From: Syngnathus acus
Lineage: Eukaryota > Chordata > Actinopteri > Syngnathiformes > Syngnathidae
Direction of reading: 5' to 3'
Assembly (NCBI RefSeq): GCF_901709675.1
Contig: NC_051093.1
Span: forward strand, 1,980,553-2,044,552
Length of the DNA stretch: 64,000 nt
Each line of letters opens with the position of its first letter. Within the stretch, counting starts at the first letter, position 1. Below are positions 26,101 to 37,149 of the stretch, in pieces. Position numbers and translations under genes: made by a program. A model generated the notes under the pieces. The model did no database searches. It was given only the letters and a program-made list of their open reading frames with translations, and was not told where the DNA came from.

Positions 26101-28879
26101 GCCGCTCCCAATTGTTGTACAATAAATGTGCAAAATGACACTTTGAGCCCACAGAGGGTCTTTGTTGCCATTCTAAAATACAGTTCCACCATTAAGTGTG
26201 ACATCAAACTTCAGACTTGAACCGTTCACAATTGCCTCCACCCCTTTTCCAAATTCCGGAATGTTGCGCTCCAGTTTTATCTTGTGCTAGTCGAGGTCAT
26301 CGTGATTCTTTTTCTTTGACGCATTTGTACTTTAAATTAGTCTGGTTGGATGAACACACTCGCACAAGGCAGTCATCGTTTACTGTCGTGTGCGCAACGG
26401 CCGCCGGCGATATTGTTATGTCCTCCGTTGCCCAGTTACAGAGAAAAACACCTGCGACTCCTTGACTAAGCTTTTCTGCTTTAGCGCTTGCCCACCAACT
26501 GCCACACAGACGCAACCTCCATTTGGCCAAATAAAAAAACTGCTCGTCTTAATGTAGCGGCAACCAGGTTTCGACTTAGGTCGGTTTCAGTTAAGTGGGG
26601 AACCTTTCCAACAAGGGGCATTTGAATTTTTCAATACCCCTACCGAAGGCCACACTGAATTTAGTATTTCAAGAATGAAAGAAATGCTAATAATTGCAGG
26701 CTGTGGACATTTGACGATTAGATATTTGGGAGAGTATTTAGAAAATCTTTTCACGTAATTTTTTTTCGTGTCCAACCGATTTTGTCCAATCGCTATGATC
26801 AAAGCCTCAAATTTGACAATTTCACCTACAGCAGAACAGCGAGCGAAGCCTTCACAATCAGTAGCCCGCAAAGTACGCCCGAAGGCTTTGTTGAAAATTG
26901 AAGAGAATCGAATCAAACTAACAGAATACGAGAAAGGCAGGCTGGGAGAGGGGTGTGGTTTCTCTGGAATGCATTGACACCAGGACCCAAAAAAATGCAA
27001 CCTCACTGGTTTGCTGTTGAAAACGACTTGCACCAAACGGAAAGAAATAGGTCAATAAAGTGTGCCACGGGGGGGGGGGGGGGGGGGGGGGGAGTTCATC
27101 ACCTCACATTGTTGGACGGGAAATGTGTTATATTTTTAATGACATGTATGACGGTAGGAAAATAATTGAGTGGGACGTGCAAGTCTACCCAAATGGTTTC
27201 TATTTTTGTTTGAGGCATAAAGCAAAATGCTGATGTTTTTCTGTGCTCGCCTGCTCTCTTGTGGCCACTGCGGAGGACTGCAGGTTGCCGTGAAAGAGAC
27301 AATCTCTAAACCAGTGTTTCCCAACCTTTTTTCATTCACGGCACACCTTTTCATTGGAAGAAATCTCGCGGCACACCGCCAACAAAAATCTGTTAAACTC
27401 CTATATTAAAATCAGTTATATTACAACGAAAGACGTAAAGTCCTATTCTATATATGTATGGAGAGTCGAATAATTCAATAGAAATAAATACTAAATATTC
27501 TTTAAATTGTATTCCTTTTTTTTAAATAAAAGTGACAGTTTTTTAAAAAGGTTTTAGACGGTGTAAGAAATAAACTATTTAAAGTGATTGTGATTCAAAT
27601 AAAAGAATCAACGTGATTTTGTTTACTGTTTTAGACTAGGTCTATAAATATTGCAACAATAAGAACAAAGTCACTTTTAAAGACGCTCTGCTGTTCGGAC
27701 AGCAGCTGAGTGGCTATCACAGTCGAGGTGTCTCGACTTGACTGTTTATTTTATGTATGTGAAAAATAACCAATCCAGGTTCTCCGGTTGAACTGCATGC
27801 TCTGATTTCCATTGGACCACAAACGCACCACAACCGTCATAGTGTCTGTCACTGTTAGCAAAAGCACACACATAAACTGAATATGTGCCGATGCAATCCA
27901 ACCGACACAATATGAAATCACAAGATTCTCAGATTCTCCACGCATTCACGATTAGCAAGTGGCTGACCAGGCCTTGCGCGAACTGACCAGTGGTTTGGCG
28001 ATCCTGTTTACAATGCGCTCCGTAATTAATATTGGACAATCCCACGGCACAGCTGAACGTCTCTCACGGCACACCAGTGTGTGCTGAGTACAGTATCAGC
28101 ATTTTTTCTCTTCAAAAACTTCTCCATCACTGTCACTATCGACTCGTCTCGCTATCCACAATGACAACCCCGGTTGAAAAACACTGCTCTAAACAACCTC
28201 ATGCAAATTCAGAATTCCCGATAAGAGTACCACACGAAGTAATGGAAAAAGAACTATTTTTAAAAGTTACTTTTTATTTTGTGACGAGATTTTATAAACC
28301 CTTTCAACTGTGGCTGTTGAGTAGATTGTGCAATGCGTATATAAATTCAGCTCAATTAACAGTATCATAACGAGAATATAAAGATGACTTGTGGTCCCGA
28401 CTGGCACTTCCAGACAATCAAGATTTCGCACGCTGCCTTGTGTTGTCTTTCGCTCCACAGAAACATGTTCAGTGTTTTTTTAAGAATGTTCCACGAAAGG
28501 TATTTGCTAACATGTCGTGTGACTAAAGAGATTTTTTTTTTTAAATTTCCTTCACAGACGAACCAGATCAACGGCACTTCCAGACCTCCACCAGCTTACC
28601 TGGCGTAAGTCGGTCACTGTTGTTCAAAATCATTTACTTTTTTCCTAATCACTGTCAAGGCAGTTCTATAAAGAGGACCCATACGTCCCAAAAAAAGAGA
28701 AAAACTAACGTTATCGATCGACCGGCGCTGGTCCTCGTTTTGTCTTCTGCTTTGATCTATTGCTCGACCCATCGGTTAACGCACTGATCCTTCCTGTGTT
28801 CTCTAGGGGTGGCAACCCGTTTTCCACCGTGCGACTACGTCCGACAGTCACCAACGACCGCTCGGCCCCGGTCATTTGA
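17196..28879 (+). CDS. baiap2l1: BAR/IMD domain-containing adaptor protein 2-like 1 (IRTKS), 510 aa
   Basis: Fourteen coding exons: 17196-17246, 18794-18869, 18942-19028, 20541-20602, 21416-21487, 22142-22276, 23247-23399, 23476-23631, 23705-23822, 23900-24119, 25289-25351, 25706-25925, 28558-28604, 28807-28879. All phases close to give 510 aa, against 511 in human. The start [17 protein letters not shown] matches the family start. Residues 1-250 form the I-BAR/IMD domain that binds and bends membranes outward ([32 protein letters not shown]). An SH3 domain lies at about 325-390 ([27 protein letters not shown]) for partners such as WASP-family proteins, and a C-terminal WH2-like actin-binding tail ends [13 protein letters not shown]. 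It links Rho-GTPase and membrane signals to actin. The C-terminal motif favours BAIAP2L1 over BAIAP2. Intron 12 carries a hAT element. Confidence 0.96.
17913..18299 (+). mobile_element. tRNA-derived SINE, full length, in baiap2l1 intron 1
   Basis: It has a tRNA-like head (A-box region GGCGCACTGGGTAGCACG, B-box GGTTCGATTCC), a body and a (TGGA)n tail. A perfect 12-bp target duplication ATACTACTAATA flanks it at 17901-17912 and 18300-18311. It is nearly identical to the copy at 52812, which suggests recent activity. Its 3' end resembles the 3' end of the Rex3-like LINE at 40102. Confidence 0.93.
22078..22107. repeat. (AAAT)n microsatellite in baiap2l1 intron 5
   Basis: Tandem AAAT units directly upstream of exon 6. 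Confidence 0.95.
27069..27093. repeat. Poly-G tract of about 23 bases in baiap2l1 intron 12
   Basis: An unbroken G run on the plus strand, unusual in length. It could form a G-quadruplex or be a length-uncertain stretch of the assembly. Confidence 0.9.
27312..28186. mobile_element. Nonautonomous hAT element, 875 bp, in baiap2l1 intron 12
   Basis: The ends CAGTGTTTCCCAACC and GGTTGAAAAACACTG are imperfect terminal inverted repeats. A perfect 8-bp target duplication CTCTAAAC lies at 27304-27311 and 28187-28194. GCGGCACACC-like motifs recur near both ends. No transposase frame remains. Confidence 0.93.
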
Positions 28880-29448
28880 CCTCGGGTCAACCTTTACTTG
28901 TACAGGACTGATTTCAGGATTTCAACACAAAATGTCTGTTTGGGGTGGTGATAGTCGGAAACAGACACACGCCGACCGTGCACGAGGAGCTAGGAGAAAT
29001 AACTGTACACATACGCTCACATCTACAGTTGTCAGGATGATTGTTGTTTTGTTGTTGCCATTGGGAATGGAGGAGCAGCTCACCCATCCATGTAGGCGCT
29101 AGGCCCAGCTAGTTACGCACTACTTGTCTTCAAGTCTGGAAAGTTTATTCAAGTTGTAGTTTCACAAGAAAGTCATTTTCCCAGCATAAAGTTTCAGTTT
29201 TACTAGATCACCCCCGTTCTTAAAGAATAAAGACTAACCAGTGTAAAAATGTGCATAATACAAGAAAGAGTTTTTTTTTTTTTCTGGAGTAAATAAAAAG
29301 CATGTCTCCCAGCCGCTATTCAGCCATACAATAGTTCATACTGAACACAGAACCAAGTGAATATACTACATTTCCAAACCAAGTGTATGTACAGAATCTA
29401 GCCATGCCAACGACATAACCCGAACCACTAGATGGCAAAAGACAAATA
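28880..29448. other. baiap2l1 3' UTR and short intergenic stretch
   Basis: It probably holds the baiap2l1 3' UTR; AATAAA occurs near 29226 and 29292. Nothing else is recognised. Confidence 0.55.
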
Positions 29449-31095
29449 CCGCAATCCCTCGTTTATCGCGGATAATTGGTTCCAAAAAGCACCCGCGATG
29501 AGTGAAATCCGCGAAATACGGTCACCAACAAGAAGTACCGGGCAGGCTAACGAGTTAGCGGAAAGATGCTAATTCGCGATCGTGCTAGCACGCGAAAACG
29601 GACTTCTAAAGGAATGTAAACGAACATTTGGAGCAATACTACATTGTCCTAAAGCAGGGTTGGGCAAACTTTTTGACTCGCGGGCCGAACTGGGTTCTAA
29701 ATTTGGACCGGAGGATCAGATGGACGTAGTGTTTGTGTGAAGTAATATAAGCGACCTGTAAAGGTCATTGCATAAAAGATTTTGGCCTTTAGTAGGTAGT
29801 AAAGCATGGATATTCCAAACAAGTTTTTTGAAAACAAATGCATTTATTAACAGCATTAAAAAAAAAAAAAAAAAATCTCTAAAAAACTGCTATCAGTGAT
29901 TCTCATAAAATACGACACTGTTATTATGAATAACAGTCTCCATCACTTCAGTGCCTGCAGGTCAGATTAATGAAAGATGTTTATCTTATGAGATCACATC
30001 AAACGGCAAACATTCTGACCAAATATATCTTGAAGAATCGGTGCAAGCATACATCCAAATAAAGTAATCAAAACGGCAACACGGTGAGGGGTATCTGAAA
30101 ATCAGAGCAGAGTTTTAACTCACAAACACCTGGTAACAGAGGTGAGGAAACGGGAAACACTTCCTTAAAGTAAGCCTTAAGAACTTTACAGGTTAAGATT
30201 AGTCGCAAACAGGTGGTGCATCAATGTCCTTGAGCATCCTGCATTGTTTGAAAATAAGAATGGTCGCTAGTTTCAATCCCTGCTATGTGTACAAATCATA
30301 TTCAAAATGCATTTTTTTACAACAAACTTGAGCCTCCCCTTCATTTTCAGTGGGAACAGTGTTGTTGGTCTCCCTTTTTTGCTAGTGCGTCATAGTCTGG
30401 AGTAAAATTTGTTGTGGCAATTCTTAGGAGAGATCCGAGGTGTTGGTCCGTTTACCTCGATCTGTGACGGGTTGATGTTGATGTGGCTGAACGTCACGTC
30501 GCGTACGTCGAGCCAAATTGGCCACTCTTTTATAAACACTCGGCACTGTGTCCACCTTGCTTTTCCTTGGACGACTCATTTTAATAGAAGGATTCCAGGG
30601 GAAGGTTTGTGGGTGGCTTTAGCGTAAAACTGTATCTGAAAGCTCAGCGCGCGAATTACAAGAATGCTGTCGTCACAGCCCACGCGCTAAATTCGGGACT
30701 GATACAAATAGAGCGCGAGTGCGCCATGTCCGTACTACTGAGTACGTACACGCACTTGTGAGTGTGCACCGAGCTTTCTGACACGGCTTCCGGTAGTAAA
30801 TGCGCAGGCGAGCGCTTCCCCATCTACTGGGGAAACGCAGTCATTGCAGGCAAAATTACCACAAAAAATGTTTAATACAATTTGTTCAGGGTTGGCGGGC
30901 CGGATTAAACGGTCCCGGGGGCCGGATGTGGCCCGCGGGCCGTAGTTTGCCCACCCCTGTCCTAAAGGATAGACACATGTTTCCTCAATTTAGAAGTTTT
31001 ATTTTGACTTTTAATTTTTTTTTTAATTTGGAAAAAAAAATCCGCGATGTATTGAAGCCACGATAAACGAAACGCGACGTAGCGAGGGATCACTG
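29449..31095. mobile_element. Tc1/mariner-superfamily MITE split by a hAT insertion
   Basis: The outer parts (29449-29654 and 30968-31095) match the 330-bp element at 14337-14666 base for base at most positions, ending CGAGGGATCACTG with TA outside at both ends. The hAT element at 29655-30959 lies inside. Confidence 0.9.
29655..30959 (-). mobile_element. hAT element (Charlie-like ends), 1305 bp, nested in a MITE
   Basis: The ends are CAGGGTTGGGCAAACT and, complemented, CAGGGGTGGGCAAACTACGG. The 8-bp target duplication TCCTAAAG is perfect (29647-29654 and 30960-30967). On the minus strand an ATG at 30579 opens a short basic stretch (MSRPRKSKVDT) resembling the start of a hAT transposase, but the frame soon breaks. 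It is a decayed, internally deleted copy. Confidence 0.9.
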
Positions 31096-31261
31096 TATAT
31101 CCAATTTGTTTTCACCTTTTCGAAAATATCGTCGTAAACTTCCTAAACTAGTGCCTGTCACATTCCTGAGTCACCTGGCTTCCAGCCAAGCCCTAATCGA
31201 GGAATTGCTAGCACCTGCCACAGCTCGTTAGGTCCCCTACTTCCTGACAAACTGCCGTGTC

Positions 31262-32765
31262 TTGTTTGACCTCCAGCCCGTCACGTTTGCCACGGAACCA
31301 GCCAAGGTGGGTTTCGTGCTTACTCACCTGACTGGCGAGGCATGGCTGTGGGGAACGGCAGAATATGAGCGGCAGGGACCCGCCTGTTCGTCATTCGACG
31401 CCTTCGCAGCTGAGATCTTGCGCGTGTTTGACTTGGGCTCCGCCTCTGAGGACGCCTCCACGGAGCTCATCACGCTGCACCAAGGCAGCAGATCCGTCGC
31501 CCAGTACGCCATCCAGTTCCAGACGGTGGCGCGTCGTAGCGACTGGAACACCCCGGCTCTCGTCGGCACCTTCTTCCACGGACTCGCGGAGTATATCAAG
31601 GACGAGATGGTGTCCTACGAGCGCCCTCAGACCCTTGAAGAGGCCATGGACCTGGCAGCACGGGTGGATCTGTCACGAACGGAGAGGAATGGAGCAGGGC
31701 GACCAAGTGCAGCTTGGACCAGGGTTTATTGTAGCAAACTCAAAAAGACAGACTCGGCAAACTGACGTGACTTAACAACGAAACCAATAGGACTGATCGC
31801 CAAAGACGTGAAACAAAAGACAAGAACCAAACAACCTCGTGGCAGTGACACATGGATTGTCCACACATCTCATGCAATTCTCCGACGGCGAGTGACACGC
31901 AAACAGAACTTAAATACAACACAGGTAATGAGAGGCAGGTGCGTGTGATTACACTAATCAAGGGCACACAGGAAGGGAGGGGCGAGCACACAGACACACA
32001 GAAACGATGACAACCTATACACATCACAAAACTGGGGACGAGACATGACAGGATCGGCGGATCCAGTCAAGGCGACGCGAGGAGAGGAGGGTGACTCCGC
32101 CCCCCCGTCGCCGTGACATCAGCCCAACACCTCGGGTGTCAGGGAGAGCACCTGTTTTCCCGCCTGACCTGTCGTCCGCCAAGGACCCCGTCCACGTAAG
32201 TCAGCGCACCTTTACTACTCCTCCCACCCAGCCCGGCTGGCCGGAACCGATGGAGATAGGACGCACCTCTCTCTCGGCAAGGGAGCGTAGTAAGCGCCTC
32301 AGAGATAGGCTTTGCCTGTACTGCGGGGGTGAGGGTCACTGGGTGGCCTCTTGCCAGAAAAGAGCTAAGAGCACCCGCCAAGCAGGGATCCGTTTGGGGA
32401 CGGTTTACTTGCCCCCTACCACCTGTCGCGAGTCCCTGCTCCAGACCCGCTGTTCGACTCCAGCCCGTGCCCTTGCCTCTCAGCCCTCCGCTTCTCCAAC
32501 CCGTAGGCCGCGGCCTATGGCCCGGGCCCTTACTCGGTTGCCGTTGCGACGTCCGCAGCCGGGTTCTGCTCCGGTGGGCGGGGCGTTATGGTCTGACCGG
32601 CTTCCTGCTCGACGTCGTCCGGTAGGGACCCATTTGGTTCCCGTGCCGGCCCCCGGGTCGGCATCTCCCGATGCCACTGCTGGGGAGGAGGACTGGGCGG
32701 TGGTGCCGCCTGATGACGGTGCTTGGTCGACGTGTTCTGACTCGGACTTGTCGGATTTTTGTTGA
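31262..32765 (+). pseudogene. Ty3/gypsy (sushi-type) gag remnant interrupted by a solo LTR
   Basis: The frame at 31262-31670 has the retrotransposon gag core (FVLTHLTGEAWLWGTAEYER, FFHGLAEYIKDEM), and the frame from 32058 to 32765 has a CCHC zinc knuckle (CLYCGGEGHWVASC, Cx2Cx4Hx4C). Gag forms the particle that packages the element RNA. The two parts are separated by a 380-bp LTR plus one 5-bp target copy. The interval is 385 bp, and the downstream part is in the frame that the upstream part would reach without it. The 5' start of gag and all of pol are missing nearby, so this is a dead fragment. Related gag genes were domesticated in mammals (PEG10/RTL family), but the interruption argues against that here. 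Confidence 0.85.
31671..32050 (-). mobile_element. Solo LTR, 380 bp, minus orientation, inside gag
   Basis: It begins and ends TGTCA...TGACA in either reading, with a perfect 5-bp target duplication GGATC at 31666-31670 and 32051-32055, as for an LTR retrotransposon. In its own (minus) direction it has TATTTAAG and AATAAA. It is the same family as the truncated LTR at 8483-8821. Confidence 0.92.
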
Positions 32766-33916
32766 CGCGGATTCTCAGGTACCCGAGACTAGCGTCATGA
32801 CGTAATCAAGGCGCACCGGTAACGTTATGTCGGGAAAAAAAATCCGGTTGTTTTTCCAAAATAATACATCTTTTCAATTCATGCACTACAACAGAAATTT
32901 AAAAATGTCTATTTTGGTGTGGCCCAATTAACAAATGCCTGAAGATGGTTAGGTCATTCGAAATCTGCTTACTTGATATGACGTTTGTTTTTTGTTGCTT
33001 GGGACTAGAAGGCGCTTATGATTAAGCCCAATGAATTTCGCCTCGCAACTGAAAATTGTGGTTAGTATACGACACATTCCATTGGTGAATGGAGCACTTC
33101 TGATTGAAATAAATTTTTGGTTTTGACTTTATGGGGCATTGATGAAAATGAAAAATGTCACGTATCCCTGCTGAGCTACGCGGCGTTGTACCGTGACTCG
33201 AAGAAAGAGTGCGTTGGAGACAAAGACTTATTTTGGACTCTTAGCCACCTTATTTGGAACTATGTACACATGCACTTGTTGCTTCATAGGTTAGAATGGA
33301 GAGAAAAAAAAAAACTTAACCGCTCGACATATCCCTTTTCAGGTGGGCGTGACCTTAAGACCATAAATGAGTTTCTCAACTTCTATTATGTACACTTGCG
33401 CCCCCTCGTGTCATAACTGCATTAGAACATCAGTATTATATCGGTCTCAGCGTCCGAGTACACACACACACAATTAGGCTTTATCCGAGTACACACACAC
33501 ACACACACACACACACAATTAGGCTTTATCTTAACAACCTTGTGACAAAAATGCCAAGAGATATGTTAAGAACTACAGTGGCCCTCCGAGACCAAATTGA
33601 ATCACTCTGAACTCTGTCAAGGCACACTCCATTACATTCTGGCAAATACTTTGTGCTCTAATAAAGACGTTTTTGAGGAACTGAGACAAGCATCAATTCA
33701 ATTCAAGGTGCAAAATAGTTTATTGTGTTAAAAAACAAATAAAAAATATATATTTTTGTGCTCAACATACTTAGAAAACAAATACTTGAGGGCAGGGGGG
33801 GGTGAACGGAGACAAACAACCACAAACGCCCCTCCACAATGTGAAAAATGCAAACCTTTCAAATCTATGCAGGAACATTTTTTTGTTCAACATAAGACGC
33901 AAATCTCACATGCGCA
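32766..33916. other. Intergenic and smc6 3' UTR
   Basis: No gene is seen. A 46-bp unit containing CCGAGTACACACACAC then AATTAGGCTTTAT is duplicated in tandem at about 33454-33526, the second copy with an expanded CA run. The right end should include the smc6 3' UTR on the minus strand. Confidence 0.6.
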
Positions 33917-36900
33917 TTAGGATTGCTCATCTTGGTTTTCTTGGCCTCGTTGCGGATCCTTGAGACGGAGGATGTTGATGAGATCGGTTTCCGGGAGAGA
34001 ACTTAAAGAGAAGGAAGATGTAAAAAAAAAAATGTTTTATAAGAATCAATTAAAACAAAGTCACGGTAGGTGCGGTGCGAGTGACTCGTTATTTTGGGAT
34101 GCGCTTTGTCGGTCTGATTGTTACTTTGTGAGACGAAAGAAGGAAATATTTGACATTCTTTACCTCATGCTCTGTGGCGTGAGGAAGATAAACTGGCGGT
34201 AGCGCTGGCTCTCGGCTACCTGCAACATCATGTCCATGGAGATCCTGCGGTTCACCATGTCCTAAAGTCGACATCAAAGCGCACGTCAAGACGCGCTCGT
34301 TTGCGAGCGTTGCCATCAAACTCTACTTTCCATGTAAACATCAAATTCGTCCAGGCAGCGGAAGGGCGCGTCCGTGATGGCCCAGAGCGAGAGAACGAAG
34401 CAGACGGTGGAGAAGGAGCGCTCGCCCCCCGAAAGTGAGCGCATGTTGACCAAGTCGCCTTCGCTTCCTCTTCCGGTCTGCACCTGCAGGGACCAGATAA
34501 GACCACCTTGAAGATGCGGTCGCTGCACAACTATCCGGGTAGGGGGGGGTCTCCTCACAGAGATGACTAGGGTCTCGTTCTTGTGGTCAAAGTTCATGGT
34601 TCCCGTGTAGCCCCTCTGCGACAGCATGACACTGAAGTAATATATACAGCGCGCCGACAGGTAACTGAAAACAATGTGTGGAGACCTTTCAAGTTCGGAC
34701 GCACCGCACAGGGAAAGAAGCTTGGCGGCTTTCCCGGCCTACCTCCTCAGGTCACCAAAAACTTTAAGTCTTTGATTCATCACCCTGTCCAGGCTTTTGA
34801 TGAACGTGTTGAGGTTCTTCATCTGCTGCGCCGTGTTCTTGTACTTTTCCAGAGCGTCACGGTATTCTCTGCGTGTTGTGAGGGAAAAAAAAACACATTG
34901 CAGGGTCCGCCATTGACTGTGGCCACCATGAGTTCCCCCCAACACACCTTTTTTTTTTTTTTTAGTACAATTCTACACGTGTGTGCACCTGATGATCTCG
35001 TGGCGGTCGCCCTCCTGCTCCTGCTGGGTGGCGAACTTCACCTTGAGTCGGCTGATCTCCGTGTCCAAGCTCTTGGCGGTGCGCTTCACTTGGAGGCGCT
35101 CAGGCCAAATCTGCGTGGCTTTGAGCACGTTGACCTGGCACAGAAGGAGTGTCCTGGTAAATCCTTGCCCAACGTGCACAGCAGACGCTCCTACCTGTAC
35201 TTCCTGCTCTTTGTTGCGCAAGGTGTCCTCCAGCTCCTGGATGCTTTGGAGATGGCCACCGCGTTTGTCGTCGTAGTACTTCTTGTGATGTTTGCACTTC
35301 ATCACCTCCTGGTCCACTTTGATCAGATCCTCCTTGGCGTGCACAAGTGTGGTGCGGTGAACACGTTTACGGAGGTTCTCCAACAGCAGGCTTCAAGCTT
35401 GATGGAATTGCATCACTGCTACGCTGATGCTAAGTGAGTGACAACACGAGAGCCGCCTACCTTGATGGCGTCGGCCTTCTCAACGATGATGTTGATGCGC
35501 TCCTTGTGCAGCTTGTACTCCTGCTCTGCTCTCTGGTAGTTCTCCTTGAGCTCAGACCTCTGGGCTCTCGCCTCCTCACACTTTTGGTTCTCTTCCGCCA
35601 TCTTGGTGACAATCTCCTGAAGGTCCTCCTCCTGTGAAGTTTACAGTTGAGCCGACCGGAGGAAGCGCGCTCCGACTCGTGCATGGCGCGCTTGGCGACC
35701 AACCAACCAGCGGCTTGAGGTCCTCCAGCTGAGGCTCTTCCAAGTTTTGCAGGTCCGACAGCTCCAGTCGATACTTTGTGGCTTTGTCCTGCAATAAATG
35801 CGCACCTTTGAGGAGTTCCGCACTCAAGTCATACAATGTGGTTACAATCAATTCGTTCAACAACATTTGACAACAAACTCAACAAGAGGGAAGCAATACA
35901 ATGGCAGTCTTCATTTCTGCTTGGGCTTCCATCTCCAGTCTCTCATTTTGTTTGATCTCCTCTTCCAGCTTGCTCATTTGCCGCTGCAGGGTTGACGCCT
36001 GAGATTTTTGAGTCTCCACCTCTCTTTGCTGGTGTCTGCCAAACGGGAAAGAGCGGCACCGGTTATGACTCCCGTCTGGCAGCGCAGACACCTGGCCTGC
36101 AACCTTTTACCTGATCTCCTCCTCCACGTCCCCTGACAGGTAGTTGGCTCGCGTTTGCTCGGCAGCGTAGCAGCGGTCGGCAAAAACCTGGTCGCCGTCT
36201 TTGGAGAAAGCCTGGTAGCAGTTGGGGGGCGGCTTTCTGGAAATCATCACGTCACAAGCCTCGGCCCGATTCTGCGGGGAAGCGCGCGTGAAGTCAACCG
36301 AGCCTGTGTGGCATTTTTTTGTTTTTTGATATCACACCTTGATGAGCAAAATGCTCTCAATGCCCCTTTGATCGATCAGACAATTGGTCACCACCGGGTC
36401 ATCAATATCTAGAGTCTGAAGCACTGATGGGTAGTCCGGGTGGTTCACAGCCCTAAATGAGACAAAGCAGGCCAAGTTCAACCCTGGATATGCGTGTGAA
36501 CGTGTTCAGTTCCAGCCGGAGCCTCCCTGACCTCCTCCTGGTGTCGTGGACGTTTGGGAGAAACTTGCAGGTGATGATGGGAGGCCGGCGGCCCGACTGC
36601 GGCCCAAAGACTCTGCCCATGAGTCCTTTCAGCACTTTCTCGTCGTCGTAGTTGTCGCAGGTGAAGGCCTGCAGTAGACTTTGCAAGCACACCTCGATGG
36701 CGAGAGCCTGCTCCGGGTCCTTCAGTCTGATCAGGTAACCTGCGGCGCACAAGTTGACGCACGTCCACACCACAGACTTGTTGGAGCTGCGTGGAATTCT
36801 CGGGTCGAACATTACCCAGGGGTCCTCGTGGCTTGTGCTTGAAGAACCCCTGCTTGTGCGCATCCTGGATGGCGTAGAGCAGCGCGGGCATGTGTTCGCC

Positions 36901-37078
36901 AAAGCGCCGCAGCCGATTGGATCGACTGCCTTCCATCGCCCGCAAGTTCCTCACGTGAGCTTCAGTGGACTTCTTCAGTGCATCGTGCTCTCGTCTGAGG
37001 GCACGTCAAATTAAAAAAGAAAAAGAAAATAAAGAGAGAAAGAGCGAGAGCACGTGCGAGAGAGAGAGCGAGAGCACG

Positions 37079-37149
<71 letters not shown>

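Noticed and set aside
31262-32765. Domesticated gag gene (PEG10/RTL-like)
   Set aside because: The solo LTR interrupts the frame, there is no visible promoter or complete start, and nothing suggests splicing around the LTR.
35333-35383. Longer 5' extension of smc6 exon 20 (reading [10 protein letters not shown])
   Set aside because: Its phase does not fit the preceding exon, and the human alignment resumes exactly at [10 protein letters not shown] after an AG at 35333-35334.
34583-35437. 284-codon plus-strand open frame
   Set aside because: It is the antisense shadow of smc6 exons 20-23.
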